A stretch of DNA of 64,000 nt from Novosphingobium sp. HII-3. Lineage in GTDB: Bacteria; Pseudomonadota; Alphaproteobacteria; Sphingomonadales; Sphingomonadaceae. Positions 43,389-53,955 of this stretch are shown here, piece by piece (within the stretch, counting starts at the first letter, position 1; each line of letters begins with the position of its first letter). Below the pieces are notes generated by a model. It ran no database searches. It was given only the letters and a program-made list of their open reading frames with translations, and was not told the origin of the DNA. Location: positions 186,001 to 250,000 of the forward strand of contig NZ_PPSM01000036.1 in assembly GCF_002916655.1 (NCBI RefSeq), in the 5' to 3' direction. Made by a program: the position numbers and the translations under genes.

Positions 43389-43741
43389 CTTTACCGGTTT
43401 CTTTCTTGCCGCAACCCAGCGAAGGAATGTTGCAACCTAGCCACAGCAGTGGATCAAAATCCCTCATCATCGGCGAAGCCTCTTCCCAAAAAGCACCATT
43501 CGGGGAATTCTACATGTGCAGCTGGGGGGCTGCTTCTGACCCACAGGTCGCTCGCAGGCAAGTGTTCAAAAGGAACCACGGGCCTGATATCGAAAGCAGG
43601 CCACGGTTCAGGGAAATGCATGATGAGGGACCGGGCCAGGCGGTAAAGGGGCACCGCTGAACTGCGCAAGCAGGGTTCAAAAGTTTCGTCACGAGGACGC
43701 CCGGGCTCGCAAGATTCCGGGCGTTTTCGCGTGGCAAGCTG
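43389..43741. other. Gene-free structured stretch (possible small RNA)
   Basis: This 353 bp region between hisI and comF has no supported coding frame. On the + strand it holds GAACC-ACG-GGCCTG (from about 43576) pairing with CAGGCC-AC-GGTTC, a stem with an internal loop. A second GCGGT/ACCGC hairpin follows (about 43635-43657), and a clean terminator lies at 43698-43727. An alternative GTTC/GAAC pairing exists just upstream. The layout suits a regulatory or housekeeping RNA transcribed toward comF's 3' end. A 6S-type RNA is one possibility, but no diagnostic motif was confirmed. Confidence 0.35.
43698..43727 (+). terminator. Rho-independent terminator before comF
   Basis: CGCCCGG (43698-43704) pairs with CCGGGCG (43717-43723), followed by TTTT. 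There is no + strand gene upstream within 700 bp, so it must end a non-coding transcript or read-through from the dienelactone hydrolase gene. Confidence 0.6.
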
Positions 43742-44479
43742 TCAGACGGTGAGCGCTTCATCCAGCACGCGGGAAAAGCAGGCGATAACCACTTGCTCCA
43801 CACCGGCGCGCTTCAACGCGGAGACGCACGCATCGCTGGTGGCGCCGCTCGTCAGCACGTCGTCCACCAGCACGACGCTGGCGCCCTTCAGGCAAACCTT
43901 CCGTCGCGGATTTGCCCTTATGGCGCCCGAAAGCACCCGCTTGCGCGCCAGTTTGCCGAGGCTCCCCAGCGAGGGGGTCCGCTTGTGCCGTTCGAGCCCA
44001 TCGACGCAGAGCCTCGCCCCCGTTCCCCGCGCGATCTGACGGGCCAGCTCCGCGGCCTGGTTGTAGCCGCGCTTCCATAACCGCCAGCGGTGCAAAGGCA
44101 CGGGCACCAGCAGCCACCCCTCTCCGATGTGCGGCAGTTTCGGAAGCATCAGCCCCGCCATTAGAGGAGCAAGCGCGATGCGATTGCCATGCTTGAAGGC
44201 AAGCACGAGCTTGCGCGAAGGCTCATTGTACAACGTGGCAGCCGCGATGCCGCTGTGGCGGGGAGGAACAGCGAGGCAGGGCGCGCAGGTTCCTCCTGCA
44301 GGCAGGGCGTCTCCGAAAGGCCGCTGGCATCGGTCGCAGGATGGCTCGCCGGGAATGACGAGCGTGCTCCAGCACTCCATGCACAGCCCGGAAGCCGAAC
44401 CGATCGCCGCCCCGCAAAGCGGGCAGCGCGGCGGAAAGACGAAGTCTATCAAAGGGGCAAGCACGTGTCGCAACGCCAT
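43742..44479 (-). CDS. comF: ComF family protein (phosphoribosyltransferase-like)
   Basis: ComF proteins couple natural transformation or DNA uptake to a PRPP-fold domain. The 245-residue protein has N-terminal zinc-finger cysteines (FPPRCPLCG, CMECWSTL, CDRCQRPFG, CAPCLAVP) and a C-terminal phosphoribosyltransferase loop VVLVDDVLTSGATSDAC. KRGYNQAAELARQIA is the other signature. It is divergent from the methyltransferase gene at 44566, an arrangement common in alphaproteobacteria. Confidence 0.92.
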   Translation of the reverse strand: MALRHVLAPLIDFVFPPRCPLCGAAIGSASGLCMECWSTLVIPGEPSCDRCQRPFGDALPAGGTCAPCLAVPPRHSGIAAATLYNEPSRKLVLAFKHGNRIALAPLMAGLMLPKLPHIGEGWLLVPVPLHRWRLWKRGYNQAAELARQIARGTGARLCVDGLERHKRTPSLGSLGKLARKRVLSGAIRANPRRKVCLKGASVVLVDDVLTSGATSDACVSALKRAGVEQVVIACFSRVLDEALTV

Positions 44480-44565
44480 TGCGTGACGCTAACCGCGACC
44501 CTTTCCCAGGCAAGCGATTGTCAGCACCATTGCAAGGATTTCACTGAAACGGCAGGGATGATCGC

Positions 44566-45324
44566 ATGGAAAACAAGGTTCCCCCCCGCATCTTCTCCCC
44601 GTCCCGCCGCAGCGCGCTCCGCCGCCGCATGTTGGCGCTGCAGCAGCAGCCCGACGCACCGCGATACCTGATCGACGACATGGTCGAGGATGTGCTGGAC
44701 AGGCTTTCCTTCCTCCGTTTCGAACCCCGGACAGCCCTCGTCATCGGAGACTATTCCGGCACTCTGGCCCCTTCATTGGGAGCTCTTGGCGTCAGCGTCG
44801 CCGAAGCGGAACCCGCTTTCGGTTTCGAGGAAGAGAAGCCCTGGCCGTTCGAGCAGGTGGATCTTATCGCCAGTCTGGGCACGCTGGACACGCTTAACGA
44901 CCTTCCAGGAGCGCTGGTCCACGCCCGCAAGGCGCTGGCGCCCGGGGGCATGTTGATCGCGAGCTTCCTGTCATCGGGCACGCTTCCGACCACCCGGGAG
45001 GTCATGCTGGCGGCCGACGGTGAGCGCCCCGCCCCCCGCCTCCATCCAATGGTGGACGTGCGCTCCGGGGCGCAGCTTCTGCAAAGAACGCTCTACGCCG
45101 ACCCGGTGGTCGACCAGCGGCCCGTCAACGTGGCGTTTCGCAGCTTCGCGCGGCTCGTTGCGGATCTCCGTGCCCAGGGCATCTCGAACGTGCTGGCCGA
45201 TCCTGGACCGCTCCTCGGAAAGTCGGCACTGGAAAGGGCAAAGCGCGCTTTCGCCGAAGCCGGAGAGGACGGCCGCACAGCAGAGCGTTTCGAAATACTG
45301 ACACTGTCAGGCTGGAAGCGCTGA
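44566..45324 (+). CDS. Class I SAM methyltransferase (NDUFAF5/BioC-like)
   Basis: The 252-residue protein begins with a FSPSRRSALRRRM segment as in the NDUFAF5-like group, then a nucleotide-binding strand (ALVIGDYSGTL) in place of the usual GxGxG, and DLIASLGTLDTLNDLPGAL with the motif IV region. In mitochondria NDUFAF5 assists complex I assembly by hydroxylating an arginine; alphaproteobacterial relatives often lie beside comF. The activity is inferred. SAM binding looks degenerate in the first glycine motif. Confidence 0.75.
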   Translation: MENKVPPRIFSPSRRSALRRRMLALQQQPDAPRYLIDDMVEDVLDRLSFLRFEPRTALVIGDYSGTLAPSLGALGVSVAEAEPAFGFEEEKPWPFEQVDLIASLGTLDTLNDLPGALVHARKALAPGGMLIASFLSSGTLPTTREVMLAADGERPAPRLHPMVDVRSGAQLLQRTLYADPVVDQRPVNVAFRSFARLVADLRAQGISNVLADPGPLLGKSALERAKRAFAEAGEDGRTAERFEILTLSGWKR

Positions 45325-45390
45325 ATCGTATCCCGTGCGTCAACGCTCAAGGACGGGAAAGCCGGCGACCTTCCCGTCCCCTTGACCTCG

Positions 45391-48054
45391 TCAGGCCAGC
45401 GCGGCCTGCGCTGCCGCCAGTCGAGCGATCGGCACGCGGTATGGCGAGGCCGACACATAGTCCAGGCCGACCTTCTCGCAGAAGGCGATTGACGCCGGAT
45501 CGCCGCCATGTTCGCCGCAGATGCCCAGCTTGAGGTCCGCGTAAGTGGCGCGGCCACGCTCGGCACCGAGCTGCACGAGTTGGCCGACACCTTCGACGTC
45601 AAGGCTGACGAACGGATCGCGCGGATAGATGCCCTTTTCAACATAGGGGCTCAGGAAGCGCGCAGCATCATCGCGCGACACGCCGAGCGTCGTCTGAGTG
45701 AGGTCATTCGTACCGAAGGAGAAGAACTTCGCCTCCTCCGCGATCTCGCCGGCCATCAGCGCAGCGCGGGGCAGCTCGATCATCGTGCCGACCAGATACT
45801 CGAGAGTACGGCCTTTTTCGGCGAAGACCTTGGCAGCCGTCTCGTCGACGAGCTTTCTGAGGATCTGCAGCTCCCGCTTCGTAGCGACGAGCGGAATCAT
45901 CACTTCCGGCACGATGGCTTCGCCTGAAGCCGCCGCCACATCACAGGCCGCCTCGAAGATGGCACGCGCCTGAATTTCGTAGATTTCAGGGAACGTGATG
46001 CCTAGGCGGCAACCGCGATGACCCAGCATGGGATTGAATTCGTGCAACTCGTCCGCTCGGCGCTTGAGGGTTTCCACCCCGATGCCGATGGCTTCCGACA
46101 GTTCGGCGAATTCGGAATCGCTGTGCGGCAGGAATTCATGGAGCGGCGGATCAAGAAGGCGGATGGTAACGGGCAGACCCGCCATGACTTCGAAGATGGC
46201 CTGGAAGTCGGCACGCTGTTCGGGAAGGAGCTTCGCCAAAGCCGCGCGGCGCCCACGCTCGTCCTCGGCAAGGATCATCTGGCGCACGGCCGAGATGCGG
46301 CTTGCGTCAAAGAACATGTGCTCGGTGCGGCAAAGGCCGATGCCTTCCGCGCCGAACTGCCGCGCCATCCTGCAATCGGCAGGTGTCTCGGCGTTGGTGC
46401 GCACCTTCATACGCCGGTGCTTGTCCGCCCACTCCATGAGGGTCGCGAAATCGCCGGCGAGTTCCGGCTCGATCGTGGGAACTTCCCCTGCCATGATGTC
46501 GCCGGTCGCGCCATCGAGGGTGATGAGATCGCCCTCCTTCAGATCACGGTTGCCCATGCGCAGCGTGCGGGTCTTCATATCGATGGACAAGCCCGATGCG
46601 CCAGAGACGCAGGGCCTGCCCATGCCGCGCGCTACCACGGCCGCGTGACTGGTCATGCCGCCGCGCGCGGTCAGGATGCCCTTGGCCGCGTGCATGCCGT
46701 GGATGTCCTCGGGCGACGTTTCGACGCGGACCAGAACGACGGCTTCACCTCTCTCGGCACGCTTCTCGGCCGTGTCGGCGTCCAGGACGATCGCACCAGA
46801 GGCCGCACCCGGCGAGGCCGGAAGGCCCTTGCCCAGAACGTCGCGGGCTGCCTTCGGGTCGAGCGTGGGGTGCAGGAGCTGGTCGAGGGCCATCGGATCG
46901 ACGCGCTTGATCGCAGTGGCCTCGTCGATCAGTCCTTCTTCGACCATGTCGACGGCCATCTTGAGCGCCGCCTTCGCGGTGCGCTTGCCGGAACGGGTCT
47001 GCAGCATCCACAGCTTGTTCTGCTGCACCGTGAACTCGATGTCCTGCATGTCGCGGTAGTGCTTCTCGAGCAGCTCGAACACGGCCGCCAGCTCTGCGTA
47101 GGCCTGAGGCATCGCCTCTTCCATCGACAGCGGCTTGGCGCCCGCGCGCTCACGGGCGGCCTTGGTGAGGTACTGCGGCGTGCGGATGCCGGCGACGACG
47201 TCCTCGCCCTGCGCGTTCACAAGCCATTCGCCGTAGTACGCCTTTTCACCCGTCGCCGGGTCGCGAGTGAACGCCACGCCGGTTGCCGACGTGTCGCCCA
47301 TGTTGCCGAAGACCATGGCCTGCACGTTCACGGCCGTCCCCCAATCCCCCGGGATGCCGTTCAGGCGGCGGTAGACCTTGGCACGATCGGAATCCCAGGA
47401 ATCGAAGACCGCCTGGATGGCGCCCCAGAGCTGCTCCTGCGGATCCTGCGGGAAAGCGCGACCAAGCTCCTTCTCGACGATGCTCTTGTATTCGGAAACG
47501 ATCTTGCGCCAGTCGCCGGCGGTCATCTCGACATCGTTGAGGTAGCCGCTGTCCTCCTTGGCGATCTCCAGCGCTTCCTCGAACAGGTGATGCTCGACCC
47601 CCAGAACCACGTCGGAGTACATCTGGATGAACCGACGATAGCTGTCCCAGGCGAAGCGATCGTCCCCGGAGGTCTTGGCGAGGCCTTCGACGGTGGTGTC
47701 GTTCAGACCCAGGTTGAGGACGGTGTCCATCATTCCCGGCATCGAGACCCGGGCGCCCGAACGTACCGATACCAGCAGCGGATCGGCCTCGTCGCCGAAC
47801 GTCTTGCCGACGGTCCGTTCGATGTGAGTCAGGGCCTCTGCCACTTCCCGGCGCAGTTCCTCCGAAAAGTCTCCCCCCTCGGCGAGGTACTTAACGCACT
47901 GCTCGGTCGTGATCGTAAAGCCGGGCGGAACAGGCAAGCCTATGTCGGCCATTTCGGCAAGGTTAGCGCCCTTGCCGCCAGTGATCACCTTGTCCTTCGC
48001 ACGCGGATCATCGTGCTTCACGCCACCGCCGAACGTATAGACCTGCCTAGTCAT
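45391..48054 (-). CDS. ppdK: Pyruvate, phosphate dikinase
   Basis: PPDK interconverts pyruvate, ATP and phosphate with PEP, AMP and PPi. The 887-residue protein has the N-terminal nucleotide-binding domain (GGKGANLAEMADIGLPVPPGF), the phospho-His loop GGMTSHAAVVARGMG, and the C-terminal PEP-binding barrel with GIGLCRTEHMF and FSFGTNDLTQTTLG. GTNDLTQ separates it from PEP synthase-type variants. In many alphaproteobacteria it lies next to glyQS, as here. Confidence 0.95.
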   Translation of the reverse strand: MTRQVYTFGGGVKHDDPRAKDKVITGGKGANLAEMADIGLPVPPGFTITTEQCVKYLAEGGDFSEELRREVAEALTHIERTVGKTFGDEADPLLVSVRSGARVSMPGMMDTVLNLGLNDTTVEGLAKTSGDDRFAWDSYRRFIQMYSDVVLGVEHHLFEEALEIAKEDSGYLNDVEMTAGDWRKIVSEYKSIVEKELGRAFPQDPQEQLWGAIQAVFDSWDSDRAKVYRRLNGIPGDWGTAVNVQAMVFGNMGDTSATGVAFTRDPATGEKAYYGEWLVNAQGEDVVAGIRTPQYLTKAARERAGAKPLSMEEAMPQAYAELAAVFELLEKHYRDMQDIEFTVQQNKLWMLQTRSGKRTAKAALKMAVDMVEEGLIDEATAIKRVDPMALDQLLHPTLDPKAARDVLGKGLPASPGAASGAIVLDADTAEKRAERGEAVVLVRVETSPEDIHGMHAAKGILTARGGMTSHAAVVARGMGRPCVSGASGLSIDMKTRTLRMGNRDLKEGDLITLDGATGDIMAGEVPTIEPELAGDFATLMEWADKHRRMKVRTNAETPADCRMARQFGAEGIGLCRTEHMFFDASRISAVRQMILAEDERGRRAALAKLLPEQRADFQAIFEVMAGLPVTIRLLDPPLHEFLPHSDSEFAELSEAIGIGVETLKRRADELHEFNPMLGHRGCRLGITFPEIYEIQARAIFEAACDVAAASGEAIVPEVMIPLVATKRELQILRKLVDETAAKVFAEKGRTLEYLVGTMIELPRAALMAGEIAEEAKFFSFGTNDLTQTTLGVSRDDAARFLSPYVEKGIYPRDPFVSLDVEGVGQLVQLGAERGRATYADLKLGICGEHGGDPASIAFCEKVGLDYVSASPYRVPIARLAAAQAALA

Positions 48055-48108
48055 TCTTCGCTAACTCTCCGGATTTTGCGCAAGGACGCAGATCGTGGGG
48101 AAACCCTC

Positions 48109-50226
48109 CTACCCCTCGATCCGCGAGAAATCCGCCACATTGTGCACTGCAGCACGAAAGCGATCAAGCAGTGCAAGACGTGACGTCCGTTTGGTGCGGT
48201 TCGTGTCATTGACCGTCACATGATCGAAGAACCCGTCGATCGGTGCCCGCAAGGAAGCAAGCGCCGTCATTGCGCCTGCGAAATCCTCTGCTGCAACCGC
48301 AGCAGACGCTTGAGGTTCCGCACGGTCGAGCGCCTCCAGAAGATTTTTCTCTGCAGGTTCTAGCTCGTAGCCCTCGCCGCGCGCGGCAGCGTGACGGTCC
48401 GCCATCTTTTCGGCGATCGCAGCGGCCAGGTCGGGATCCTCGACAAGGACAAGAGGGTCTTCCTCTCCGGTCTGCGCGATTTCGGATTCCAGCCCCTGCC
48501 AATCTTCCTTTTTCAGGATGTTGGCCGCCCGCTTGTAGCCTGCAAGCAGATTGCGACCATCCTCCGTCGCCACGAAGGCCTGAAGCGCCTGCACACGCGC
48601 AAGCAGGCGAACAAGATCATCTTCACTGCCCAGCGCAAACACGGCGTCGATGAGATCGTGCCGGATGCCCGCTTCCTTCTGCTGCACCTTCAGGCGGTCG
48701 GCAAAGAAGTCGAGGAGTTCGCCCTCGGCAACGCCGAAGCGCAGGTTGTTCTCGGTGATCAGGCGAATGATGGCCAGAGCCGCACGGCGCAGGGCAAAGG
48801 GGTCCTTCGAACCGGTCGGCTTCTCGTCGATTGCGAAGAAGCTGCGCAGGGTATCCAGCTTGTCCGCCAGCGAGACCGCAACGGTCACCGGCGCCGTCGG
48901 CACCTCGTCGCCCTGTCCAACCGGCTTGTAATGATCGCGAATGGCGTCGGCCACGGCGGCCGGCAGGCCTTCAGCCCGGGCGTAGTATCCGCCCATCAGG
49001 CCTTGCAATTCCGGGAACTCACCCACCATTTCGGTAACGAGGTCGGCCTTGCACAGCTCCGCCGCCTGCCGTGCGAGCACCGGGTCACAGTTGGGAACGA
49101 TGCCTGCACTTGCCAACCATTCGGCGAGCTTTGCGACACGCTCGACCTTGTCTGCCACCGTGCCGAGCTTCTCGTGGAAGGTGATCCGCTCCAGCTTCGG
49201 GGCCTGATTGGCAAGCGCGATCTTCTTGTCCTGTTCCCAGAAGAAGCGGGCGTCGGACAGGCGGGCAGCCAGAACCTTGCGGTTGCCGGCAACGATGCCT
49301 TCGCCCCCGTCGATAGCATCGATGTTCGCGGTGCAGACGAAAGCGTTGGCAAGGCTGCCCGTGGTCGTCTCGCACACGAAGTACTTCTGGTTCACGCGCG
49401 CGGTGAGCTGGATCACTTCCGGCGGAACCTCGAGGAACGCTTCGTCGAAGCGGCCGAGCAGCGGTACCGGCCATTCGGTAAGGCCGGCGTTCTCCACGAC
49501 GAGCCCCTCGTCTTCCACCAGTGTGAGGCCGGCGGCGGCGGCGACGTTACGCGCCTCGTCGCGGATCAGATCCTGGCGCTCGACGTGATCGACGATGACA
49601 TGGCAGGCCGATAGCTTGCGCGCGTAGTCGTGTGCGCCGCCGATCGTGATTTCGCCCGGAGCGTGGAAGCGGTGCCCCCTGGTCGCGTAGGCCGAACTGA
49701 TTCCGCCGACTTCGCACTCGACAAGATCCTCACCGAAAATGGCGACAATCCCGGAAAGCGGCCGGACCCAGCGCAGTGATTCCGTCGTGATGGATGCAGC
49801 ACCCCAGCGCTGCGACTTAGGCCAAGGGAAAGCGCGCACGATGGCCGGGATCGCTTCCGCGAGGACATCCTTGACGGCGCGGCCGGGCTTCTCGATGACA
49901 GCGAAGTATGTGGCCTTGCCTTTGAGGTCGCGGACCTCAAGCTGCTCCTTCGCCAGCCCGGTTTTGCGCAGGAAGCCTTCCAGCGCCTGCTCGGGGGCGC
50001 TTGTGGCCGGTCCCTTCGTCTCCTCTCGAACGGCCTCGGTGGTCTCCGGCAGATCGTTGGCGATCAACGCAAGGCGGCGCGGGGTCGACCACACGGTGAT
50101 CTGACCAAGTGCGATACCCGCCGCTTCCATTTCCTTGCGGAAAAGCTTCTCCAGGTCAGCACGGGCGCCGGCCTGCATGCGGGCCGGTATTTCCTCGCTG
50201 CGCAGTTCAAGAAGGAAGTCGGTCAT
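48109..50226 (-). CDS. glyS: Glycyl-tRNA synthetase beta subunit
   Basis: The beta subunit of the alpha2beta2 glycyl-tRNA synthetase recognises and positions tRNA-Gly. The 705-residue protein begins [17 protein letters not shown]. It has the conserved [18 protein letters not shown] and [15 protein letters not shown] blocks and ends in a C-terminal anticodon-binding-like domain. The ATG shares 4 bp with the glyQ stop (ATGA). An upstream extension to 50445 would be antisense noise and is not counted. Confidence 0.95.
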   Translation of the reverse strand: MTDFLLELRSEEIPARMQAGARADLEKLFRKEMEAAGIALGQITVWSTPRRLALIANDLPETTEAVREETKGPATSAPEQALEGFLRKTGLAKEQLEVRDLKGKATYFAVIEKPGRAVKDVLAEAIPAIVRAFPWPKSQRWGAASITTESLRWVRPLSGIVAIFGEDLVECEVGGISSAYATRGHRFHAPGEITIGGAHDYARKLSACHVIVDHVERQDLIRDEARNVAAAAGLTLVEDEGLVVENAGLTEWPVPLLGRFDEAFLEVPPEVIQLTARVNQKYFVCETTTGSLANAFVCTANIDAIDGGEGIVAGNRKVLAARLSDARFFWEQDKKIALANQAPKLERITFHEKLGTVADKVERVAKLAEWLASAGIVPNCDPVLARQAAELCKADLVTEMVGEFPELQGLMGGYYARAEGLPAAVADAIRDHYKPVGQGDEVPTAPVTVAVSLADKLDTLRSFFAIDEKPTGSKDPFALRRAALAIIRLITENNLRFGVAEGELLDFFADRLKVQQKEAGIRHDLIDAVFALGSEDDLVRLLARVQALQAFVATEDGRNLLAGYKRAANILKKEDWQGLESEIAQTGEEDPLVLVEDPDLAAAIAEKMADRHAAARGEGYELEPAEKNLLEALDRAEPQASAAVAAEDFAGAMTALASLRAPIDGFFDHVTVNDTNRTKRTSRLALLDRFRAAVHNVADFSRIEG

Positions 50227-51125
50227 ACGGTCCCCCCCGGGAACTTGGCTTCCCATTGTTCCTTGTTCACGTCGATCCACGCCTGGCACGATCCCTTGGC
50301 GAGGTCGCGCACGCGGGCCATGTAGCTGGCACGCTCCTGGACGGAGATGACGCCCCGCGCCTGGAGCAGGTTGAACAGATGCGAAGCCTCGATCGCCTGG
50401 TCGTAAGCCGCCAGGGGAATCTGCGCCTCGATGCAGCGCATGCATTCGGCCTCGGCGGCCTTGAAGCCGGCGAACAGCGAATCCGTGTCGGCAATCTCGA
50501 AGTTGTATTTCGACTGCTGCTGTTCGTTGGCAAGGAAGACGTCGCCGTAGGTGACGCCCTCGTTGTTGAACCTGAGATCGTAGACCCAGTCCACGCCCTG
50601 GATGTACATCGCAAGACGCTCAAGGCCGTACGTCAGTTCGCCCGCCACGGGCTTGCAGTCGAAACCGCCGACCTGTTGGAAGTAAGTGAACTGCGTCACT
50701 TCCATGCCGTCGCACCAGACTTCCCAGCCCAGCCCCCAGGCGCCCAGCGTGGGGCTCTCCCAGTCGTCCTCGACGAAGCGGATGTCGTGCGCCAGAGGAT
50801 CGACGCCGATCTCGGCAAGCGACTGTAGGTAGAGCTCCTGGAGGTTCTCCGGGTTCGGCTTCAGGATAACCTGGTACTGGTAGTAATGCTGCAGCCGGTT
50901 GGGATTCTCGCCGTAGCGCCCGTCCGTGGGGCGGCGGGAGGGCTGCACGTAGGCCGCCTTCCACGGTTCGGGACCAAGCGCCCGCAGTGTAGTGGCGGGG
51001 TGGAAAGTGCCCGCCCCCATGCGCATGTCGTAAGGCTGCAGGATGAGGCAGCCCTGCGCGCTCCAGAAGTTGTGGAGCGTCAGGATCATGTCCTGGAAGC
51101 TGAGCGGCTGTTTGGCGGCGGTCAT
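50223..51125 (-). CDS. glyQ: Glycyl-tRNA synthetase alpha subunit
   Basis: The catalytic subunit has the class II fold with [37 protein letters not shown], and the long [20 protein letters not shown] segment. It has 300 residues, the usual length. The ATG at 51125 is used. The frame extends to 51602, but that part overlaps the divergent TraB gene's signal region and has no family similarity. It is translationally coupled to glyS. Confidence 0.95.
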   Translation of the reverse strand: MTAAKQPLSFQDMILTLHNFWSAQGCLILQPYDMRMGAGTFHPATTLRALGPEPWKAAYVQPSRRPTDGRYGENPNRLQHYYQYQVILKPNPENLQELYLQSLAEIGVDPLAHDIRFVEDDWESPTLGAWGLGWEVWCDGMEVTQFTYFQQVGGFDCKPVAGELTYGLERLAMYIQGVDWVYDLRFNNEGVTYGDVFLANEQQQSKYNFEIADTDSLFAGFKAAEAECMRCIEAQIPLAAYDQAIEASHLFNLLQARGVISVQERASYMARVRDLAKGSCQAWIDVNKEQWEAKFPGGTV

Positions 51126-51264
51126 CAGGGTTCCGTCGTTTATGCGAATGGCCGGCCTTTGGCGGATCAGGCCCGTCAAATCAACTCGCATCACGAGATG
51201 CCCAATCTTCCCAGCCCAGAGATTTTCGATGACGCAGACGGAGGAAACCCTCAAAGGCGATTCC

Positions 51265-52173
51265 ATGATCCGCTCGATGACCCGCGTCCGCACCCTCCTC
51301 GGCTCCGCCCTGCTGGCAATCACCGCTCTTGGCGCGTCGAGCGTACTGGCAAGGGAGAGTACGCCGCCCGAGACGGTCCGCCCTGCCCTCTGGAAAGTCG
51401 CCGACGACGACACCACGATCTGGCTGTTCGGCACGATCCATGTCCTTCCCGAACCGGTGGCGTGGAACCAGGGTGTCGTGGCGAGAGCCCTGGCGACGGC
51501 GGAGGAACTCGTCACGGAAATCGCCATGGACGCGGCTGCGCAGCCGCAGGACGCGATTCTGGGCAAGAGCCGGCGCGCGGACGGCCGCACTCTCCGGGAC
51601 ACTTTGTCGCAAGAGCAGCGCCAGGCCTATGAGGCAGCCCTGGCCAAGCTTGGTCTGCCGCTCGCGACGTTCGACGATAACGACGCCTGGTTCGCGGCGC
51701 TCATGCTGACGCTCATCCCGCTCAAGGCGTCAGGTTACAGCACCGACTCCGGCATCGACCAGGAGGTCGCCGCGCAGGCGAAGGCGCGGCGACTGCCGAA
51801 CGTGGCGCTTGAGACCGCGGAGTTTCAGATCGACCTGTTCGATACCCTGCCGGAAAAAACACAGCAGAGCTATCTTATCGAAGTGGCCCGTTCGCTCCCC
51901 ACCGTGATAGCGGATGTGGACGACATGGTCGCCGCCTGGAAGGCCGGTGACGCCGAGCATCTTGCCCGGCTGATCAACGAGGACGAGAGCGATCTGATCG
52001 TGCGCAAGGTCCTGATCACCGATCGCAACGCGAATTGGGCCGGGTGGCTGAAGGCGCGGCTCGCGAGACCGGGCAACGTCTTTGTTGCGGTAGGCGCCGG
52101 TCATCTCGCCGGACCTGGCAGCGTGCAGGATCAGCTTGCCGCCGCCGGGATAGTCTCGACGCGGGTCCAGTGA
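51265..52173 (+). CDS. TraB/GumN family protein (first of a tandem pair)
   Basis: A 302-residue secreted protein with an N-terminal signal sequence and a TraB/GumN domain. [11 protein letters not shown] near the start carries the GTxH motif, and [11 protein letters not shown] near the end carries the second conserved GxxH motif; TraB domains are thought to be metal-dependent peptidases or related hydrolases. The frame is open from 51043, but the ATG at 51265 begins the signal. It is followed with a 4-bp overlap by a second TraB gene. Confidence 0.85.
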   Translation: MIRSMTRVRTLLGSALLAITALGASSVLARESTPPETVRPALWKVADDDTTIWLFGTIHVLPEPVAWNQGVVARALATAEELVTEIAMDAAAQPQDAILGKSRRADGRTLRDTLSQEQRQAYEAALAKLGLPLATFDDNDAWFAALMLTLIPLKASGYSTDSGIDQEVAAQAKARRLPNVALETAEFQIDLFDTLPEKTQQSYLIEVARSLPTVIADVDDMVAAWKAGDAEHLARLINEDESDLIVRKVLITDRNANWAGWLKARLARPGNVFVAVGAGHLAGPGSVQDQLAAAGIVSTRVQ

Positions 52174-53030
52174 ACCATCGTCGCCGCGCCGTCACTCTGC
52201 TCTGCATCCTTGCGCTGTCGGCCTGTTCACAGGCACCACAGGAGGCCAACCCCGCGCTGTGGCATGTCACCGACGAGAATGGCCACGAAGGGTGGCTGTT
52301 CGGCACCATCCACACGTCTGACCGCCCCCTTCGTTGGCGCTCCGCGACCGTGGCTGCAGCTCTTGAAGACGCGGAGACGATCATGGTGGAGGTGGGAAAT
52401 CTCGCCGACGAGGCCAAGGTCGCGGCGACGTTCACGCAGCTGGCGCGGAGCGAAGGAGAGCCTCCTCTTTCGCAAAGGATAGCGCCGGCCGAGCGACCTG
52501 CCCTTGCGTCCCTGCTTGACGCTGCCGGCTATGGCGACGGCGACTTCGCGGCCATGGACACCTGGGCCGCCGCGCTGACGCTTGCCCGTGGCGGCAGCGA
52601 CGAGGCAGATGCGCGCAACGGCGTGGATCGCGCGGTGGTTGCGGCCGCCGGCAAGCGACCGGTCATCGAACTGGAGGGCGCCGCCGCGCAACTCGCCCTG
52701 TTTGACGCGCTCCCCGAGAAGGAGCAGCGCGACCTGCTCGGTGCAGTCGTCACTGAGGCGGCAACGCCGGACCGCGACCTGGCAGCCAGTTGGCGCGACG
52801 GCGACATGGCGGCCATCGAGAAGGAAACGCGATCCGGCCTTCTTGCTGACCCGGAACTGCGGGCCGTGCTGTTCACGGACCGCAACCGGGCCTGGACTGC
52901 CAGGATTGCTACAGTGATCCGGGCGGGACAGCGACCTTTCGTGGCCGTCGGAGCGGCTCACATGGCCGGAAGCGACGGGTTACCTGCCATGCTGAAGGCT
53001 CAGGGGCTTACTGTAACGCGTATGCAGTAG
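52170..53030 (+). CDS. TraB/GumN family lipoprotein (second of a tandem pair)
   Basis: A 286-residue TraB/GumN protein with a lipoprotein signal (LLCILALSACS). It has WLFGTIHTSDRP for the GTxH motif and FVAVGAAHMAG near the C-terminus. The GTG start at 52170 overlaps the stop of the preceding gene (GTGA). Shared motif order and adjacency show a tandem duplication with later divergence; one copy is probably soluble, the other lipid-anchored. Confidence 0.83.
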   Translation: MNHRRRAVTLLCILALSACSQAPQEANPALWHVTDENGHEGWLFGTIHTSDRPLRWRSATVAAALEDAETIMVEVGNLADEAKVAATFTQLARSEGEPPLSQRIAPAERPALASLLDAAGYGDGDFAAMDTWAAALTLARGGSDEADARNGVDRAVVAAAGKRPVIELEGAAAQLALFDALPEKEQRDLLGAVVTEAATPDRDLAASWRDGDMAAIEKETRSGLLADPELRAVLFTDRNRAWTARIATVIRAGQRPFVAVGAAHMAGSDGLPAMLKAQGLTVTRMQ

Positions 53031-53198
53031 AGCTGCCCGATGCACGCCAGCATAGCCAGCGGCGGCTTGCCATTTCACCAATCTGCGGGTATGGGCCGCG
53101 CCTTCTCGTCATGGTCATCCCTGGAGGCGTGGCGAGACGGTGCGTTCCGAATAAGCGGAAGGTGCCGCATCCTAATCCAGTTTTGAAAGGCAAGTCCT

Positions 53199-53810
53199 AT
53201 GAGCGATACGCTTAACCTGCCGGCCGAGACGCGCGAACGGGCTGGCAAGGGAGCCTCCCGTGCCCTGCGTCGTACCGGTCGCGTGCCCGCCGTCATCTAT
53301 GGCGGCAACGAAGAGCCCCTGGCGATCCACGTCGAGGAAAAGGAGCTGGTCCGTCAGCTCATGACCGGCCACTTCTTCAACTCTATCGTCGAAGTTGAAG
53401 TGGGCGGCAAGAAGCTCCGCACGCAGCCGAAGGACGTAGCCTTCCACCCCGTCACCGACCGTCCGCTCCACGCCGACTTCCTGCGGGTGGCCCAGGGCGC
53501 GACCGTGCACGTGAACGTGCCCGTGGTCTTCGCCAACGAAGAGCTTTCGCCGGGTCTCAAGCGCGGCGGCGTGCTCAACATCGTGCGCCACGACCTTGAA
53601 CTGGTCTGCGACGCCGAAAAGATCCCGCACGAGATCACCATCGACGTGACCGGCTTCGACGTGGGCGAATCGATCCACATCAGCCACGTAAAGCTGCCGT
53701 CGGGCGTGGAAAGCGCGATCACCGATCGCGACTTCACCATCGCGACGATCGCCGCTCCTTCGGCTCTGCGTAGCGAAGAAGGCGACACGACCAAGGTCGA
53801 AGGCGAGTAA
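53199..53810 (+). CDS. rplY: 50S ribosomal protein bL25 (Ctc/TL5 type)
   Basis: This protein binds 5S rRNA in the large subunit. The 203-residue two-domain form has the N-terminal L25 barrel ([31 protein letters not shown]) and the C-terminal Ctc/TL5 domain ([12 protein letters not shown] to the acidic tail). This longer type is common in alphaproteobacteria. It precedes pth, the usual neighbour. Confidence 0.95.
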   Translation: MSDTLNLPAETRERAGKGASRALRRTGRVPAVIYGGNEEPLAIHVEEKELVRQLMTGHFFNSIVEVEVGGKKLRTQPKDVAFHPVTDRPLHADFLRVAQGATVHVNVPVVFANEELSPGLKRGGVLNIVRHDLELVCDAEKIPHEITIDVTGFDVGESIHISHVKLPSGVESAITDRDFTIATIAAPSALRSEEGDTTKVEGE

Positions 53811-53833
53811 GCCTTCCTTCGCGGTTCAGGACA

Positions 53834-53868
53834 GGTCCTTCCCGCTTGCGGGGAGGGCCTTTCTTTTT
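53834..53868 (+). terminator. Terminator after rplY
   Basis: GGTCCTTCCCGC pairs (with a few G-U pairs) with GCGGGGAGGGCC, followed by TTTCTTTTT. It lies 24 bp after the rplY stop and separates it from pth. Confidence 0.7.
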
Positions 53869-53955
53869 GCCGATTTACTCCTGCGGAAGAAGTGCCGCTC
53901 AAGGCCCGCCACGCGGGAGGTGGCGCATCCGCGTTAACTGATCGAAAGGGCACAC

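Noticed and set aside
46018..48183. 721-codon forward frame opposite ppdK
   Set aside because: Shadow of a certain gene with high GC at third positions.
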